From Hyphomonadaceae bacterium (GTDB lineage: Bacteria; Pseudomonadota; Alphaproteobacteria; Caulobacterales; Maricaulaceae), in NCBI GenBank assembly GCA_013001295.1, contig JABDMW010000001.1, positions 1 to 64,000 on the forward strand: a stretch of DNA of 64,000 nucleotides, read 5' to 3'. Position numbers and translations under genes: made by a program. The notes beneath the pieces were generated by a model, which had not been told where the DNA came from, ran no database searches, and saw nothing but the letters and a program-made list of their open reading frames with translations. Of this stretch, positions 28,579-37,673 are shown piece after piece (within the stretch, counting starts at the first letter, position 1; every line of letters starts with the position of its first letter).

Positions 28579-29153
28579 GTATGAAGTCTTTAAAAATTGT
28601 CACGTCTAAAACCTTGGTTTTACCGGCGGCGAATATAGATACGGACCAGATCATCCCTGCCCGGTTCCTAACCGTGACCACACGCGATGGTCTCGGTAAA
28701 CACGCCTTCAATGATTGGCGGTACAATGACGACGGGTCCGAGACCGATCATTATTTGAACAGCGACGAGGCCAAGGCCTGTGAAATTCTGGTTGGCGGAC
28801 ATAATTTCGGCTGTGGTTCTTCACGTGAACATGCACCCTGGTCCCTGACGGATTACGGTGTCCGCGTGGTGATCAGTTCTGAAATTGCAGATATTTTTCG
28901 GACGAATGCGGTCAAAAACGGGTTGCTTCCGATCGTCATCGATAAGCGCGCTCACCAATGGTTACTTGACCATCCAGGTGAGGAAATAACCGTTGATCTA
29001 GAAAATCAGGAAGTGAGACTGCCCAAGAATGGCGGCACTTTTAGTTTCGATGTCGATGCATTTTCAAAACATTGTTTGATCGAAGGCGTCGACGAGATGG
29101 GATATCTAGCCTCACAGACCAACGCCATTGACGCATTCGAGGCCAAGCGATGA
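28575..29153 (+). CDS. leuD: 3-Isopropylmalate dehydratase small subunit
   Basis: 192 residues, partner of LeuC. The swivel-domain signature [20 protein letters not shown] is exact, and the N-terminal [13 protein letters not shown] is typical. It overlaps leuC by 4 bases (ATGA) and leuB by 4, so stoichiometric coupled translation is likely. A second ATG two codons downstream (28581) is an alternative start. Confidence 0.96.
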   Translation: MSMKSLKIVTSKTLVLPAANIDTDQIIPARFLTVTTRDGLGKHAFNDWRYNDDGSETDHYLNSDEAKACEILVGGHNFGCGSSREHAPWSLTDYGVRVVISSEIADIFRTNAVKNGLLPIVIDKRAHQWLLDHPGEEITVDLENQEVRLPKNGGTFSFDVDAFSKHCLIEGVDEMGYLASQTNAIDAFEAKR

Positions 29154-30205
29154 GTGATATCCGGTTTACATATGTGCCCGGCGACGGGATCGGCCCGGAA
29201 GTCGGCGCCGCTGCGAACAACGTCTTGCACGCCATGGCAGAAAAATATGGTCATGAGCTAAAAATTGACAAACATTTGATCGGCGGGGCAGCCATAGATG
29301 CCATGGGTACGCCATTGCCCGCGAACACGTTGGCGTCCTGTCAGGAGACCGGGGCGATATTGCTGGGCGCAGTTGGCGGGCCAAAATGGGACCATCTCAA
29401 AGGGGCTGACCGTCCCGAGTTAGGCAGCCTGCTGCCCTTACGTAAAGAACTCAATCTTTACACAAATATTCGCCCAGCCAAGCCGCACCCGGCGTTGATG
29501 GACAATATTCCACTCCGACCGGAATACTTACAGGGTGTGGACTTCATCGTCGTTCGTGAACTGACCGGCGGAATCTATTTCGGTAAAAAAGGCCGAGATA
29601 ATCTCGGCGCCTATGATGAGTGTCGGTATTCGGAAGCCGAAGTGAAACGCATTGCGGTCAAGGCGTTTGAACTGGCCCGCACCCGGCGCAAGAAAGTCAC
29701 CAGTGTTGATAAATCGAATGTGCTGGAAACGTCGCGTCTTTGGCGGGAAGTTGTGATCAAGACTGCGGAAGACTATCCGGATGTAGAGCTGGAACATCTT
29801 CTGGTTGATGCCATGACCATGCATATGCTGACCCGTGGGCAAGAATTCGACGTCATTTTGACCGAAAACATGTTTGGCGATATACTGACGGATGAAGCGT
29901 CTGTGTTGTGCGGGTCGATGGGTGTGATACCTTCTGCCTCATTGTCAGATGGCAAGGTCGGCATGTATGAACCGATACACGGCAGTGCGCCTGACATAGC
30001 CGGTCAGGGAAAAGCCAATCCACTCGCGATGATATTATCGGCGAGCTGGATGTTACGGACAAGTTTCGGATTGGATGACGAGGCGAACGCTATTGACGCC
30101 GCGGTGGATGCCGCCCTTTCGGGTGGACACACCACAGGCGATCTCGGTGGATCATTGTCCACGTCTGACGTTGGAAACTGGATAGGAGAATATGTGCGTG
30201 GCTGA
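29150..30205 (+). CDS. leuB: 3-Isopropylmalate dehydrogenase
   Basis: 351 residues. NAD-dependent oxidative decarboxylation of 3-isopropylmalate to 2-ketoisocaproate. Motifs: YVPGDGIGPEV, GAVGGPKWDHL, the substrate loop RELNLYTNIRPAK-like LRKELNLYTNIRP, REITGG-like RELTGGIYFG, and the metal-binding TENMFGDILTDEAS. Complete and normal in length. Its 3' end overlaps the start of ilvA by 14 bases. Confidence 0.97.
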   Translation: MSDIRFTYVPGDGIGPEVGAAANNVLHAMAEKYGHELKIDKHLIGGAAIDAMGTPLPANTLASCQETGAILLGAVGGPKWDHLKGADRPELGSLLPLRKELNLYTNIRPAKPHPALMDNIPLRPEYLQGVDFIVVRELTGGIYFGKKGRDNLGAYDECRYSEAEVKRIAVKAFELARTRRKKVTSVDKSNVLETSRLWREVVIKTAEDYPDVELEHLLVDAMTMHMLTRGQEFDVILTENMFGDILTDEASVLCGSMGVIPSASLSDGKVGMYEPIHGSAPDIAGQGKANPLAMILSASWMLRTSFGLDDEANAIDAAVDAALSGGHTTGDLGGSLSTSDVGNWIGEYVRG

Positions 30206-31718
30206 TTTGGCCCACATTGCTGAACAGATCGACAATGCGGATATTTATGCATTGGCGAAACGCACACCTGTTGAAAAATGCCACAAATTATCAGAAGAAC
30301 ACGGCACCTCGATCTGGCTGAAACGCGAAGATCTACAGGACGTATTCTCGTTTAAAATACGGGGTGCGGCCAACCGCATCAACAAGATGAGCGTCGATGA
30401 ACGCTCTCGCGGTGTCGTGGCCGCAAGTGCGGGAAACCATGCGCAAGGGATTGCCGCTGCCGCCGCCCATTATGATACCAAAGCCGTAATTTTCATGCCG
30501 GTCACGACCCCTGCTATTAAAACCAAGGCCGTGGAAGCTCGGGGGGCGGAAATCCGGTTGGTCGGCGATACTTATGATGAAGCCTGTGACGCTGCCATCG
30601 ACTTCGCCACTGAAACCGGTGCTGTCTTTGTGCACCCGTTTGACGAACCGGATGTGATAGCCGGGCAAGGCACGATCGGAAAAGAAATTCTGGAGGATAT
30701 GCCCTCAAAACCTGATACTGTTTATATCGGCGTCGGTGGCGGTGGGCTGATATCAGGCGTCAGCGCCTATATTCAAACCCATAACCCGAAAACGAAAATT
30801 ATTGCCGTTGAACCCGTGGGAGCTTCGACATTAAAAACATCTTTGGAAGCCGGAGCGCCGACCGCTCTTAATTCGGTAGATGGATTCGCAGACGGTGTTG
30901 CCGTAAAAATGATCGGCAAGAGTACGCTCGACATTATCAAATTGGTTAATCCTGAAATCGTGCTGGTCAGCAATGATGAAATATGCGCAGCCGTCAAAGA
31001 TATATTTGAACAAACACGAACCGTTGTCGAACCGGCTGGCGCCCTCGCCCTTGCTGGCCTGATCAAACATGCTCAAACGGGGCAGGCCTCGTCCGGTGAC
31101 AATGTTGCGATTGTTTCTGGTGCGAATGTCAATTTTGACCGCATCGGCCATATGGTTGAACGCGCCGAGCTCGGCGCCGGCGGCGAAATCCTGTTCTCCG
31201 CCACCCTCCCTGAAAAACCGGGATCGTTTCTTCGCTTTTGCCAATCGCTCGGAAACAGCGCCGTAAGCGAATTCAATTACCGTTATGCCGATAGTGATGA
31301 AGCCAATGTTCTGGTGGGGATTAAAATCAAGAACCTCGAAGAAGGCCAGAAAGTTATGGCTTCCATCGAAAAGGAAGGCATGCATGTCACGGATCTGTCG
31401 CATAACCGGCTCGCCAAAGAACATCTCCGACACATGGTGGGCGGTCGCGCCTCGGCCAATATCCCGGAACGTATTTACAGTTTCGAATTTCCAGAACGCC
31501 CGGGCGCTTTGCGCGATTTTTTGACCACGCTCGACGGGCGCTGGAATATATCCCTGTTCCATTACCGAAATCACGGCTCGTCCGCAGGACAAGTCCTGTG
31601 CGGATTCCAAATTCCAAACGATGATGAAGCCGACCTGGAAGCCGGTTTGGAGAAAACCGGCTTCGCGATGAAAAATGAAACCAACAACCCTGCCTATCAA
31701 TACTTCCTGAAAGCCTGA
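30192..31718 (+). CDS. ilvA: Threonine dehydratase, biosynthetic
   Basis: 508 residues. PLP enzyme making 2-ketobutyrate from threonine for isoleucine. The PLP lysine lies in REDLQDVFSFKIRGAANR; the glycine-rich phosphate loop is GVGGGGLISG. Two C-terminal ACT-like regulatory domains (about 335-505; LFSATLPEKPGSFLRFCQSL and SFEFPERPGALRDFLTTL) mark the isoleucine-inhibited long form and not the catabolic TdcB. The ATG at 30192 is inside leuB; a GTG at 30198 is also possible. Confidence 0.96.
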   Translation: MCVADLAHIAEQIDNADIYALAKRTPVEKCHKLSEEHGTSIWLKREDLQDVFSFKIRGAANRINKMSVDERSRGVVAASAGNHAQGIAAAAAHYDTKAVIFMPVTTPAIKTKAVEARGAEIRLVGDTYDEACDAAIDFATETGAVFVHPFDEPDVIAGQGTIGKEILEDMPSKPDTVYIGVGGGGLISGVSAYIQTHNPKTKIIAVEPVGASTLKTSLEAGAPTALNSVDGFADGVAVKMIGKSTLDIIKLVNPEIVLVSNDEICAAVKDIFEQTRTVVEPAGALALAGLIKHAQTGQASSGDNVAIVSGANVNFDRIGHMVERAELGAGGEILFSATLPEKPGSFLRFCQSLGNSAVSEFNYRYADSDEANVLVGIKIKNLEEGQKVMASIEKEGMHVTDLSHNRLAKEHLRHMVGGRASANIPERIYSFEFPERPGALRDFLTTLDGRWNISLFHYRNHGSSAGQVLCGFQIPNDDEADLEAGLEKTGFAMKNETNNPAYQYFLKA

Positions 31719-31720
31719 TC

Positions 31721-33139
31721 ATGTCTGATAAAATGCTGAAATTCATCAAAGTAGAACGCGAGATGCCTGCCAAGCGTCCCGCAGATACGCGTCGTGAAGA
31801 TTTCACGGAAATTTATGGCGATTATTTGAAAGACAAGGCGCAAGAACAGTCTTCGCGTTGTTCACAATGTGGCGTTCCATTTTGTCAAAACGCCTGTCCT
31901 TTGCAAAACAATATCCCCGACTGGCTGATGTTGACCGCCGAAGGTCGCACCCAGGACGCTTACCGGGTTTCCGCTGAAACCAATTCCATGCCGGAAATTT
32001 GTGGCCGTATTTGCCCGCAAGATCGTCTATGTGAAGGTTCTTGTGTTATTGAGCAGTCTACCCACGGCACGGTTACCATCGGTGCTGTTGAGCGCTATTT
32101 GACCGACACGGCGTGGGATGAAGGCTGGGTTGAACCTTTAAAGCCCCGCACGGAGCTCCCATTATCTGTTGGCATTATCGGTGCAGGACCGGCAGGGCTG
32201 GCCGCCGCAGAGTCGTTGCGTGAGCAAGGGTGGCAAGTCACGGTTTATGATCGCTATGACCGGGCTGGTGGCTTGCTGATTTACGGTATCCCGAATTTTA
32301 AACTGGAAAAAGATATTGTTGAACGCCGGACAAAACGTCTGGAAGACGGGGGCATTAAATTTGTCCTGAATACTGACATCGGCAAGGATATCAGTTTTGA
32401 AGACTTGCAAAAGAAACACGCATCTATATTGATCGCCACCGGCGTCTATAATGCTAGATGTCTGGAAGTGCCGGGGTCCGGCTCTGGTGGTGTGATTGAA
32501 GCCCTGCCGTATTTGCTCGATTCGAACCGCCGTGGTCTTGGTGATAAAGTTGCCGGCGAAACGGCGGCCGGTAAAGACGTCGTCGTTATCGGTGGTGGTG
32601 ACACTGCTATGGACTGTGTCCGCACGGCAATACGCCAAAAAGCCAAATCGGTGACGTGCCTGTATCGACGAGACTACGCCAATATGCCGGGCAGTCGCCG
32701 CGAAACCGCTAACGCCCAGGAAGAGGGGGTTGTGTTTGAATGGCTCGCTGCGCCAAAGGCCTTGCATGACGAAAAAGGTCAAGTGAACAAGGTTCGAGCC
32801 GCACGCAATCGTTTGGGGCTGAAAGATACGTCTGGCCGGGAAAGTTTCACCGAAGTTGAAGGAGCGGACTTCGATGTGAAAGCAGACCTGGTCATTCAGG
32901 CTCTGGGCTTTACGCCAGAGGATATGCACGAACTATCACCGGATTTAAAACTCACCCGGTGGAATACGATTAAAGCCCACCCGACCAAATTTGAAACAAG
33001 TATTCCCGGCGTGTATGCTGCTGGCGATATTACCCGAGGGGCCAGCCTGGTTGTCTGGGCTATCCGTGAAGGCCGCGATGCAGCGGATGCAATGCACGAA
33101 TACCTGACGGCGCAAATGGTTTCTGTGGCTGCTGAATAG
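31721..33139 (+). CDS. gltD: Glutamate synthase small subunit
   Basis: 472 residues. Passes NADPH electrons through FAD and [4Fe-4S] clusters to GltB. N-terminal cluster cysteines CSQCGVPFCQNACPLQNNIP and CGRICPQDRLCEGSC; FAD motif IGAGPAGLAAAESLREQGW near 150; NADPH motif VIGGGDTAMDCVRTA near 290; C-terminal YAAGDITRGASLVVWAIREG. It starts two bases after ilvA and precedes gltB, the reverse of the common gltB-gltD order. Sharing a transcript with ilv/leu makes sense since each branched-chain transamination consumes glutamate. Confidence 0.96.
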   Translation: MSDKMLKFIKVEREMPAKRPADTRREDFTEIYGDYLKDKAQEQSSRCSQCGVPFCQNACPLQNNIPDWLMLTAEGRTQDAYRVSAETNSMPEICGRICPQDRLCEGSCVIEQSTHGTVTIGAVERYLTDTAWDEGWVEPLKPRTELPLSVGIIGAGPAGLAAAESLREQGWQVTVYDRYDRAGGLLIYGIPNFKLEKDIVERRTKRLEDGGIKFVLNTDIGKDISFEDLQKKHASILIATGVYNARCLEVPGSGSGGVIEALPYLLDSNRRGLGDKVAGETAAGKDVVVIGGGDTAMDCVRTAIRQKAKSVTCLYRRDYANMPGSRRETANAQEEGVVFEWLAAPKALHDEKGQVNKVRAARNRLGLKDTSGRESFTEVEGADFDVKADLVIQALGFTPEDMHELSPDLKLTRWNTIKAHPTKFETSIPGVYAAGDITRGASLVVWAIREGRDAADAMHEYLTAQMVSVAAE

Positions 33140-33142
33140 AGA

Positions 33143-36100
33143 ATGAAAATGACTGATTGGAAAAAAGACTACGAGAACAAACGCGATCAATTAATCGCAG
33201 CTAACGCCTACAATCCTGAAGATGAGCACGATGCCTGTGGTGTCGGCCTGGTCGCCAGTGTCGACGGAACGCCGCGGCGAGATGTCGTCGCCCTTGCCAT
33301 CCAGGGGCTTAAGAATGTCTGGCACCGAGGCGCCGTCGATGCCGATGGAAAAACAGGTGACGGCGCGGGATTGCTGATTGATATTCCTGTTGAGTTTTTC
33401 AAAGAAAAAATCGAACGTACGGGCCATAAGGTCTCATCACAAAAAATCGCTATTGGTATGTTATTTTTACCGCGAACGGATTTCGGCGCGCAGGATGCTG
33501 CGCGTACAATCGTTGAATCCGAGCTCCTTAAAGGTGGGTTTTACATTTACGGGTGGCGACAGGTTCCAATCAACTTAGACGTATTGGGCCGGAAGGCTGC
33601 CGATACGCGCCCGGCGATCGAACAGGTTATGTTCCGCGCGCCCAAATCGTACGATTTGGCGAAACTGGAGCGCGAACTTTATATTGTTCGTCGGCGGATT
33701 GAAAAACGCGCCATAGAAGCCGCTATTCCAAGTTTCTATGTCTGTTCTCTGTCGGGAAAAACCATCAGTTACAAAGGCATGTTCCTCGCAGAGCAAATTG
33801 ACGAATTTTATCCGGATCTAAAAGATGAGCGTTTTGTTTCTCGCGCCGCGCTGTATCACCAACGCTATTCCACCAATACTTTCCCGCAATGGTGGTTGGC
33901 CCAGCCCTTCCGCATGCTGGCTCACAACGGTGAAATAAATACGGTTAAAGCCAATACCAATTTTATGAAAAGCCATGAGATAAAGATGGCCTCGACGGTT
34001 TTCGGCGAACGCGCCGGAGATGTGAAGCCGGTGATCCAACAAGGCTCTTCCGATTCTGCGTCATTAGATGCGGTATTTGAGCTGTTGGTCCGCGCCGGAC
34101 GTCCCGCGCCTTTGGCCAAAACATTATTGGTTCCGGAAGCCTATTCCAAGCGCGGCGATCTGATGCCCAAGAAATGGCGGTATTTTTATGAATATTGTAA
34201 TGCGGTGATGGAACCCTGGGATGGGCCTGCTGCCTTGGTTGCTTATGATGGTCGCTGGGTCATGGCAGGACTGGACCGGAATGGACTGCGCCCGCTGCGG
34301 TACGCCGTCGATGAAAACGGGCTTTTGGCGGTTGGATCTGAAATGGGCGTTTGCCCGATGGACGAGCGAACAATTGTTCAAAAAGGCGCGATCAAACCTG
34401 GCCGCATGATCGCCGTCGATATGGACGATGGTGAGTTTTATCACTCCAACGAAATCATGGACAAATTGGCGGACGAAAACCCCTATGAAAATTGGGTCAA
34501 GAAAACCATTGATCTGGATAAAAAACTCGCGGGCAAAGAACCGAAACCTGCATTTACGGGTGATGATCTTTTGCGCAAACAATTGGCCTGCGGCCAAAGC
34601 ATGGAAGATCTCGAATTGATCCTTGCACCAATGGGTGAAATTAAAAAAGAGGCGATTGGGTCTATGGGCGATGATACACCATTAGCGGTATTGTCCGATG
34701 TCTATCGCCCCCTTTCCCATTTCTTCCGGCAAAAGTTCTCCCAGGTCACAAATCCGCCGATCGATCCACTTCGCGAAACCCGTGTCATGGGTCTAAAAAC
34801 CAGGTTTAGGAATTTGCGCAACATCTTGGCAGATGGGCCAGATCAAACCGACGAAATGTATATGCTCGACAGCCCCGTGCTAACCAATGGCATGTATGAA
34901 CGCTTCATCAAAATGGTTGGTGAGAAACAAGCAGTAATTGATTGTACGTTTGATGTACCTAAACCAGGATCACGACGCGGCAGTGCGCTTAAATCCACGC
35001 TTAACCGGATTAAGAAAGAGGCTGAACGGGCCGTAAAATCCGGCGTCGAAAACATTATCTTAAGCGATGAATTACAGGGCGCGGACAAAGCAGCCGCGCC
35101 GATAATCCTGTGCGTCGGGGGTGTGCATACGCATCTGGTTTCCAAGGGACTTCGGTCTTCTTGTTCAATATTGGTGCGGTCCGCCGAGTGTCTCGACACC
35201 CATTACTTCGCAGTTCTGATCGGTGCCGGGGCCACCGCAGTGAACGCCTATCTCGCTCAGGACAGTTTAGCAGACCGTGTCGAGCGCGGGCTCTTGAAGA
35301 TTGATGCGAACGTTGCCACTCAAAATTATAAATATGCCATTGAGCAGGGTCTTTTGAAGATCATTTCAAAAATGGGTATATCCGTGATTTCATCCTATCG
35401 GGGCGGCAACAATTTTGAAGCCCTCGGTCTCTCCCGGTCAATGGTCGACGAGCATTTTCCGGGTATGACCAGCCGGATATCCGGTATTGGCTTTGCCGGT
35501 CTTGAGAAGAAGCTATTGGAAAACCACCATAAAGCCTATGATGAAAACCTGACCCATCTTCCCGTTGGCGGTTTTTACCGTGTGCGGGCCAAAAGCGAAC
35601 GCCATGCCTATGGGGCACAAATGGTCAGTCTATTGCAATCAGCGGTACGAGATGAAAATTATCCGGCCTATAAAGATTTTTCGGCAATGGTGACGGCGCA
35701 ACAGCCAATTCAAATCCGTGATCTGCTGGATTTCAAACCTGCGGGAAAACCGATTCCGTTGAGCCAAGTCGAAAATGTCAATGAGATAAGAAGGCGTTTT
35801 TGTACACCGGGCATGTCATTGGGCGCCTTGTCGCCCGAAGCGCATGGAACTTTGAATATCGCCATGAACCGCATTGGCGCTAAGTCGGTTTCCGGTGAAG
35901 GCGGTGAGGACCGCTCCCGATATAAGCCTTTGCCAAATGGTGACAATCCAAACTCAGCTGTCAAACAAATCGCGTCGGGCCGGTTTGGCGTCACAGCGGA
36001 ATACTTAAACCAGTGTCGGGAAATCGAAATTAAAGTCGCGCAGGGTGCTAAACCCGGTGAAGGCGGACAACTTCCTGGGTTTAAAGTAACGGAAATGATC

Positions 36101-37660
36101 GCAAAATTCCGAAACGCGACACCGGGTGTGACACTGATCAGTCCACCGCCGCATCACGATATCTATTCGATCGAGGATTTGGCCCAGTTGATTTATGATT
36201 TAAAGCAAATCAATCCGAAAGCGCGCGTTTGCGTGAAACTTGTAGCCAGTTCCGGTGTTGGAACGATTGCAGCCGGGGTGGCCAAAGCCAAGGCGGACAC
36301 GATTTTGATTGCAGGACATAATGGCGGCACGGGCGCGTCTCCGCAAACAAGCTTGAAATATGCAGGGGTGCCATGGGAGCTAGGTCTTTCCGAGGCCCAT
36401 CAAATCCTGACGCTCAACAATCTACGTGACCAGATAACGTTGAGAACAGATGGCGGCCTGAAAACAGGACGTGATATCGTGATCGCTGCAATGTTAGGCG
36501 CTGAGGAATATGGTCTTGGCACTCTAGCCTTGGTGGCCATGGGGTGTTTGATCGTTCGGCAATGCCACAGCAATACCTGCCCTGTCGGCGTGTGCACGCA
36601 AGATCCGGCACTGCGTGATAAATTCACCGGTAAGCCTGAGCACGTCATCAATTTGATGACTTATATCGCAGAAGAAGTTCGCGAAATCCTGGCCTCACTA
36701 GGTGTAGCGTCTCTTGCAGAGATCATCGGTCGCACGGATTTGCTTTCGCAAGTCAGTCGCGGCGCGGAACACCTAGATGATTTGGATCTCAATGCCGTGC
36801 TGGCGCGCGTAGATACGCGTCCGGTTGAAGATCGCCGTCATATCCGCAATGAGGTGCCCGATACGCTCGACAGTCAAATTTTGAAAGATGGCAAACAAGT
36901 GTTTGAGCATGGTGAAAAAACCGAACTGACCTATAGCGTGCAAAATACGCAACGGGCCATTGGAACGCGGACGTCCAGCCACATTTACAAACGCTTTGGT
37001 GTTCGAGGTCTGCCGGAAGGGCAATTGACTGTCCGCCTTCGCGGATCAGCCGGGCAATCCCTGGGCGCATTTGCCATGAAAGGCTTGCGCCTGATCGTAG
37101 ATGGCGACTCCAATGACTATGTAGGTAAAGGCTTGTCCGGCGGTGAGATTTTTGTCGCTCCGCAAGGCCAAAGCAAAATCAACGCCCATGAAAGCACGAT
37201 TATTGGCAATACCTGCCTGTATGGCGCCACGTCAGGCACCTTACTGGCCGCGGGTCGCGCCGGCGAGCGCTTTGCGGTGCGCAATTCCGGCGCAGAAGCC
37301 GTTGTTGAAGGCTTGGGAACCAATGGCTGCGAATACATGACGAATGGTACAGTCGTCGTGCTCGGCAGCGTCGGCGATAATTTCGGGGCTGGTATGACCG
37401 GCGGCATGGCGTTCGTATACGATGAAAACGAAATGTTCGAAAAAGCCGTCAACGCAGACAGTATTGTCTGGCAACGTTTTGAAAGCGCCCACTGGGAGCA
37501 GGTCTGCAAGGATCTGATCGCCAAACACGCAGAAGAAACTGGCTCTGAATTTTCGAAATCATTACTGGCCGAATGGGAATTGGAACGCGGCAAGTTTTGG
37601 CAGATCGTACCTAAGGAAATGCTGACCCGTTTGCAGTTTCCTTTGAAAGACGCGGCTTAA
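33143..37660 (+). CDS. gltB: Glutamate synthase large subunit
   Basis: 1505 residues. Hydrolyses glutamine and reductively aminates 2-oxoglutarate. Residues 1-31 are a propeptide cut before the nucleophile Cys32 (HDACGVGLVASVDG). The central and FMN-binding synthase domains follow (GGEDRSRYKPLPNGDNPNSA, GHNGGTGASPQTSLKYAGVPWELG), then the 3Fe-4S cluster CLIVRQCHSNTCPVGVC near 1140, and the C-terminal beta-helix (GRAGERFAVRNSGAEAVVEG). Last gene of the ilv-leu-glt run. Starts three bases after gltD; a second ATG at 33149 is possible. Confidence 0.97.
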   Translation: MKMTDWKKDYENKRDQLIAANAYNPEDEHDACGVGLVASVDGTPRRDVVALAIQGLKNVWHRGAVDADGKTGDGAGLLIDIPVEFFKEKIERTGHKVSSQKIAIGMLFLPRTDFGAQDAARTIVESELLKGGFYIYGWRQVPINLDVLGRKAADTRPAIEQVMFRAPKSYDLAKLERELYIVRRRIEKRAIEAAIPSFYVCSLSGKTISYKGMFLAEQIDEFYPDLKDERFVSRAALYHQRYSTNTFPQWWLAQPFRMLAHNGEINTVKANTNFMKSHEIKMASTVFGERAGDVKPVIQQGSSDSASLDAVFELLVRAGRPAPLAKTLLVPEAYSKRGDLMPKKWRYFYEYCNAVMEPWDGPAALVAYDGRWVMAGLDRNGLRPLRYAVDENGLLAVGSEMGVCPMDERTIVQKGAIKPGRMIAVDMDDGEFYHSNEIMDKLADENPYENWVKKTIDLDKKLAGKEPKPAFTGDDLLRKQLACGQSMEDLELILAPMGEIKKEAIGSMGDDTPLAVLSDVYRPLSHFFRQKFSQVTNPPIDPLRETRVMGLKTRFRNLRNILADGPDQTDEMYMLDSPVLTNGMYERFIKMVGEKQAVIDCTFDVPKPGSRRGSALKSTLNRIKKEAERAVKSGVENIILSDELQGADKAAAPIILCVGGVHTHLVSKGLRSSCSILVRSAECLDTHYFAVLIGAGATAVNAYLAQDSLADRVERGLLKIDANVATQNYKYAIEQGLLKIISKMGISVISSYRGGNNFEALGLSRSMVDEHFPGMTSRISGIGFAGLEKKLLENHHKAYDENLTHLPVGGFYRVRAKSERHAYGAQMVSLLQSAVRDENYPAYKDFSAMVTAQQPIQIRDLLDFKPAGKPIPLSQVENVNEIRRRFCTPGMSLGALSPEAHGTLNIAMNRIGAKSVSGEGGEDRSRYKPLPNGDNPNSAVKQIASGRFGVTAEYLNQCREIEIKVAQGAKPGEGGQLPGFKVTEMIAKFRNATPGVTLISPPPHHDIYSIEDLAQLIYDLKQINPKARVCVKLVASSGVGTIAAGVAKAKADTILIAGHNGGTGASPQTSLKYAGVPWELGLSEAHQILTLNNLRDQITLRTDGGLKTGRDIVIAAMLGAEEYGLGTLALVAMGCLIVRQCHSNTCPVGVCTQDPALRDKFTGKPEHVINLMTYIAEEVREILASLGVASLAEIIGRTDLLSQVSRGAEHLDDLDLNAVLARVDTRPVEDRRHIRNEVPDTLDSQILKDGKQVFEHGEKTELTYSVQNTQRAIGTRTSSHIYKRFGVRGLPEGQLTVRLRGSAGQSLGAFAMKGLRLIVDGDSNDYVGKGLSGGEIFVAPQGQSKINAHESTIIGNTCLYGATSGTLLAAGRAGERFAVRNSGAEAVVEGLGTNGCEYMTNGTVVVLGSVGDNFGAGMTGGMAFVYDENEMFEKAVNADSIVWQRFESAHWEQVCKDLIAKHAEETGSEFSKSLLAEWELERGKFWQIVPKEMLTRLQFPLKDAA

Positions 37661-37673
37661 TCTGCCGCGTCAA
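37649..37673. terminator. Bidirectional terminator-like stem between gltB and metH
   Basis: GACGCGGC (37649-37656) pairs perfectly with GCCGCGTC (37664-37671), spanning the gltB stop and abutting the metH C-part stop. It is followed by AATTATT, only a weak U tract. The two operons converge here with 13 bases between them. Confidence 0.5.

Noticed and set aside
30831-31700. 289-residue antisense ORF across ilvA
   Set aside because: Antisense to a well-supported gene, no recognisable domain, typical of codon-bias mirror frames. The same applies to long mirror ORFs over dnaE2, ilvC, leuC, gltD and the receptors.
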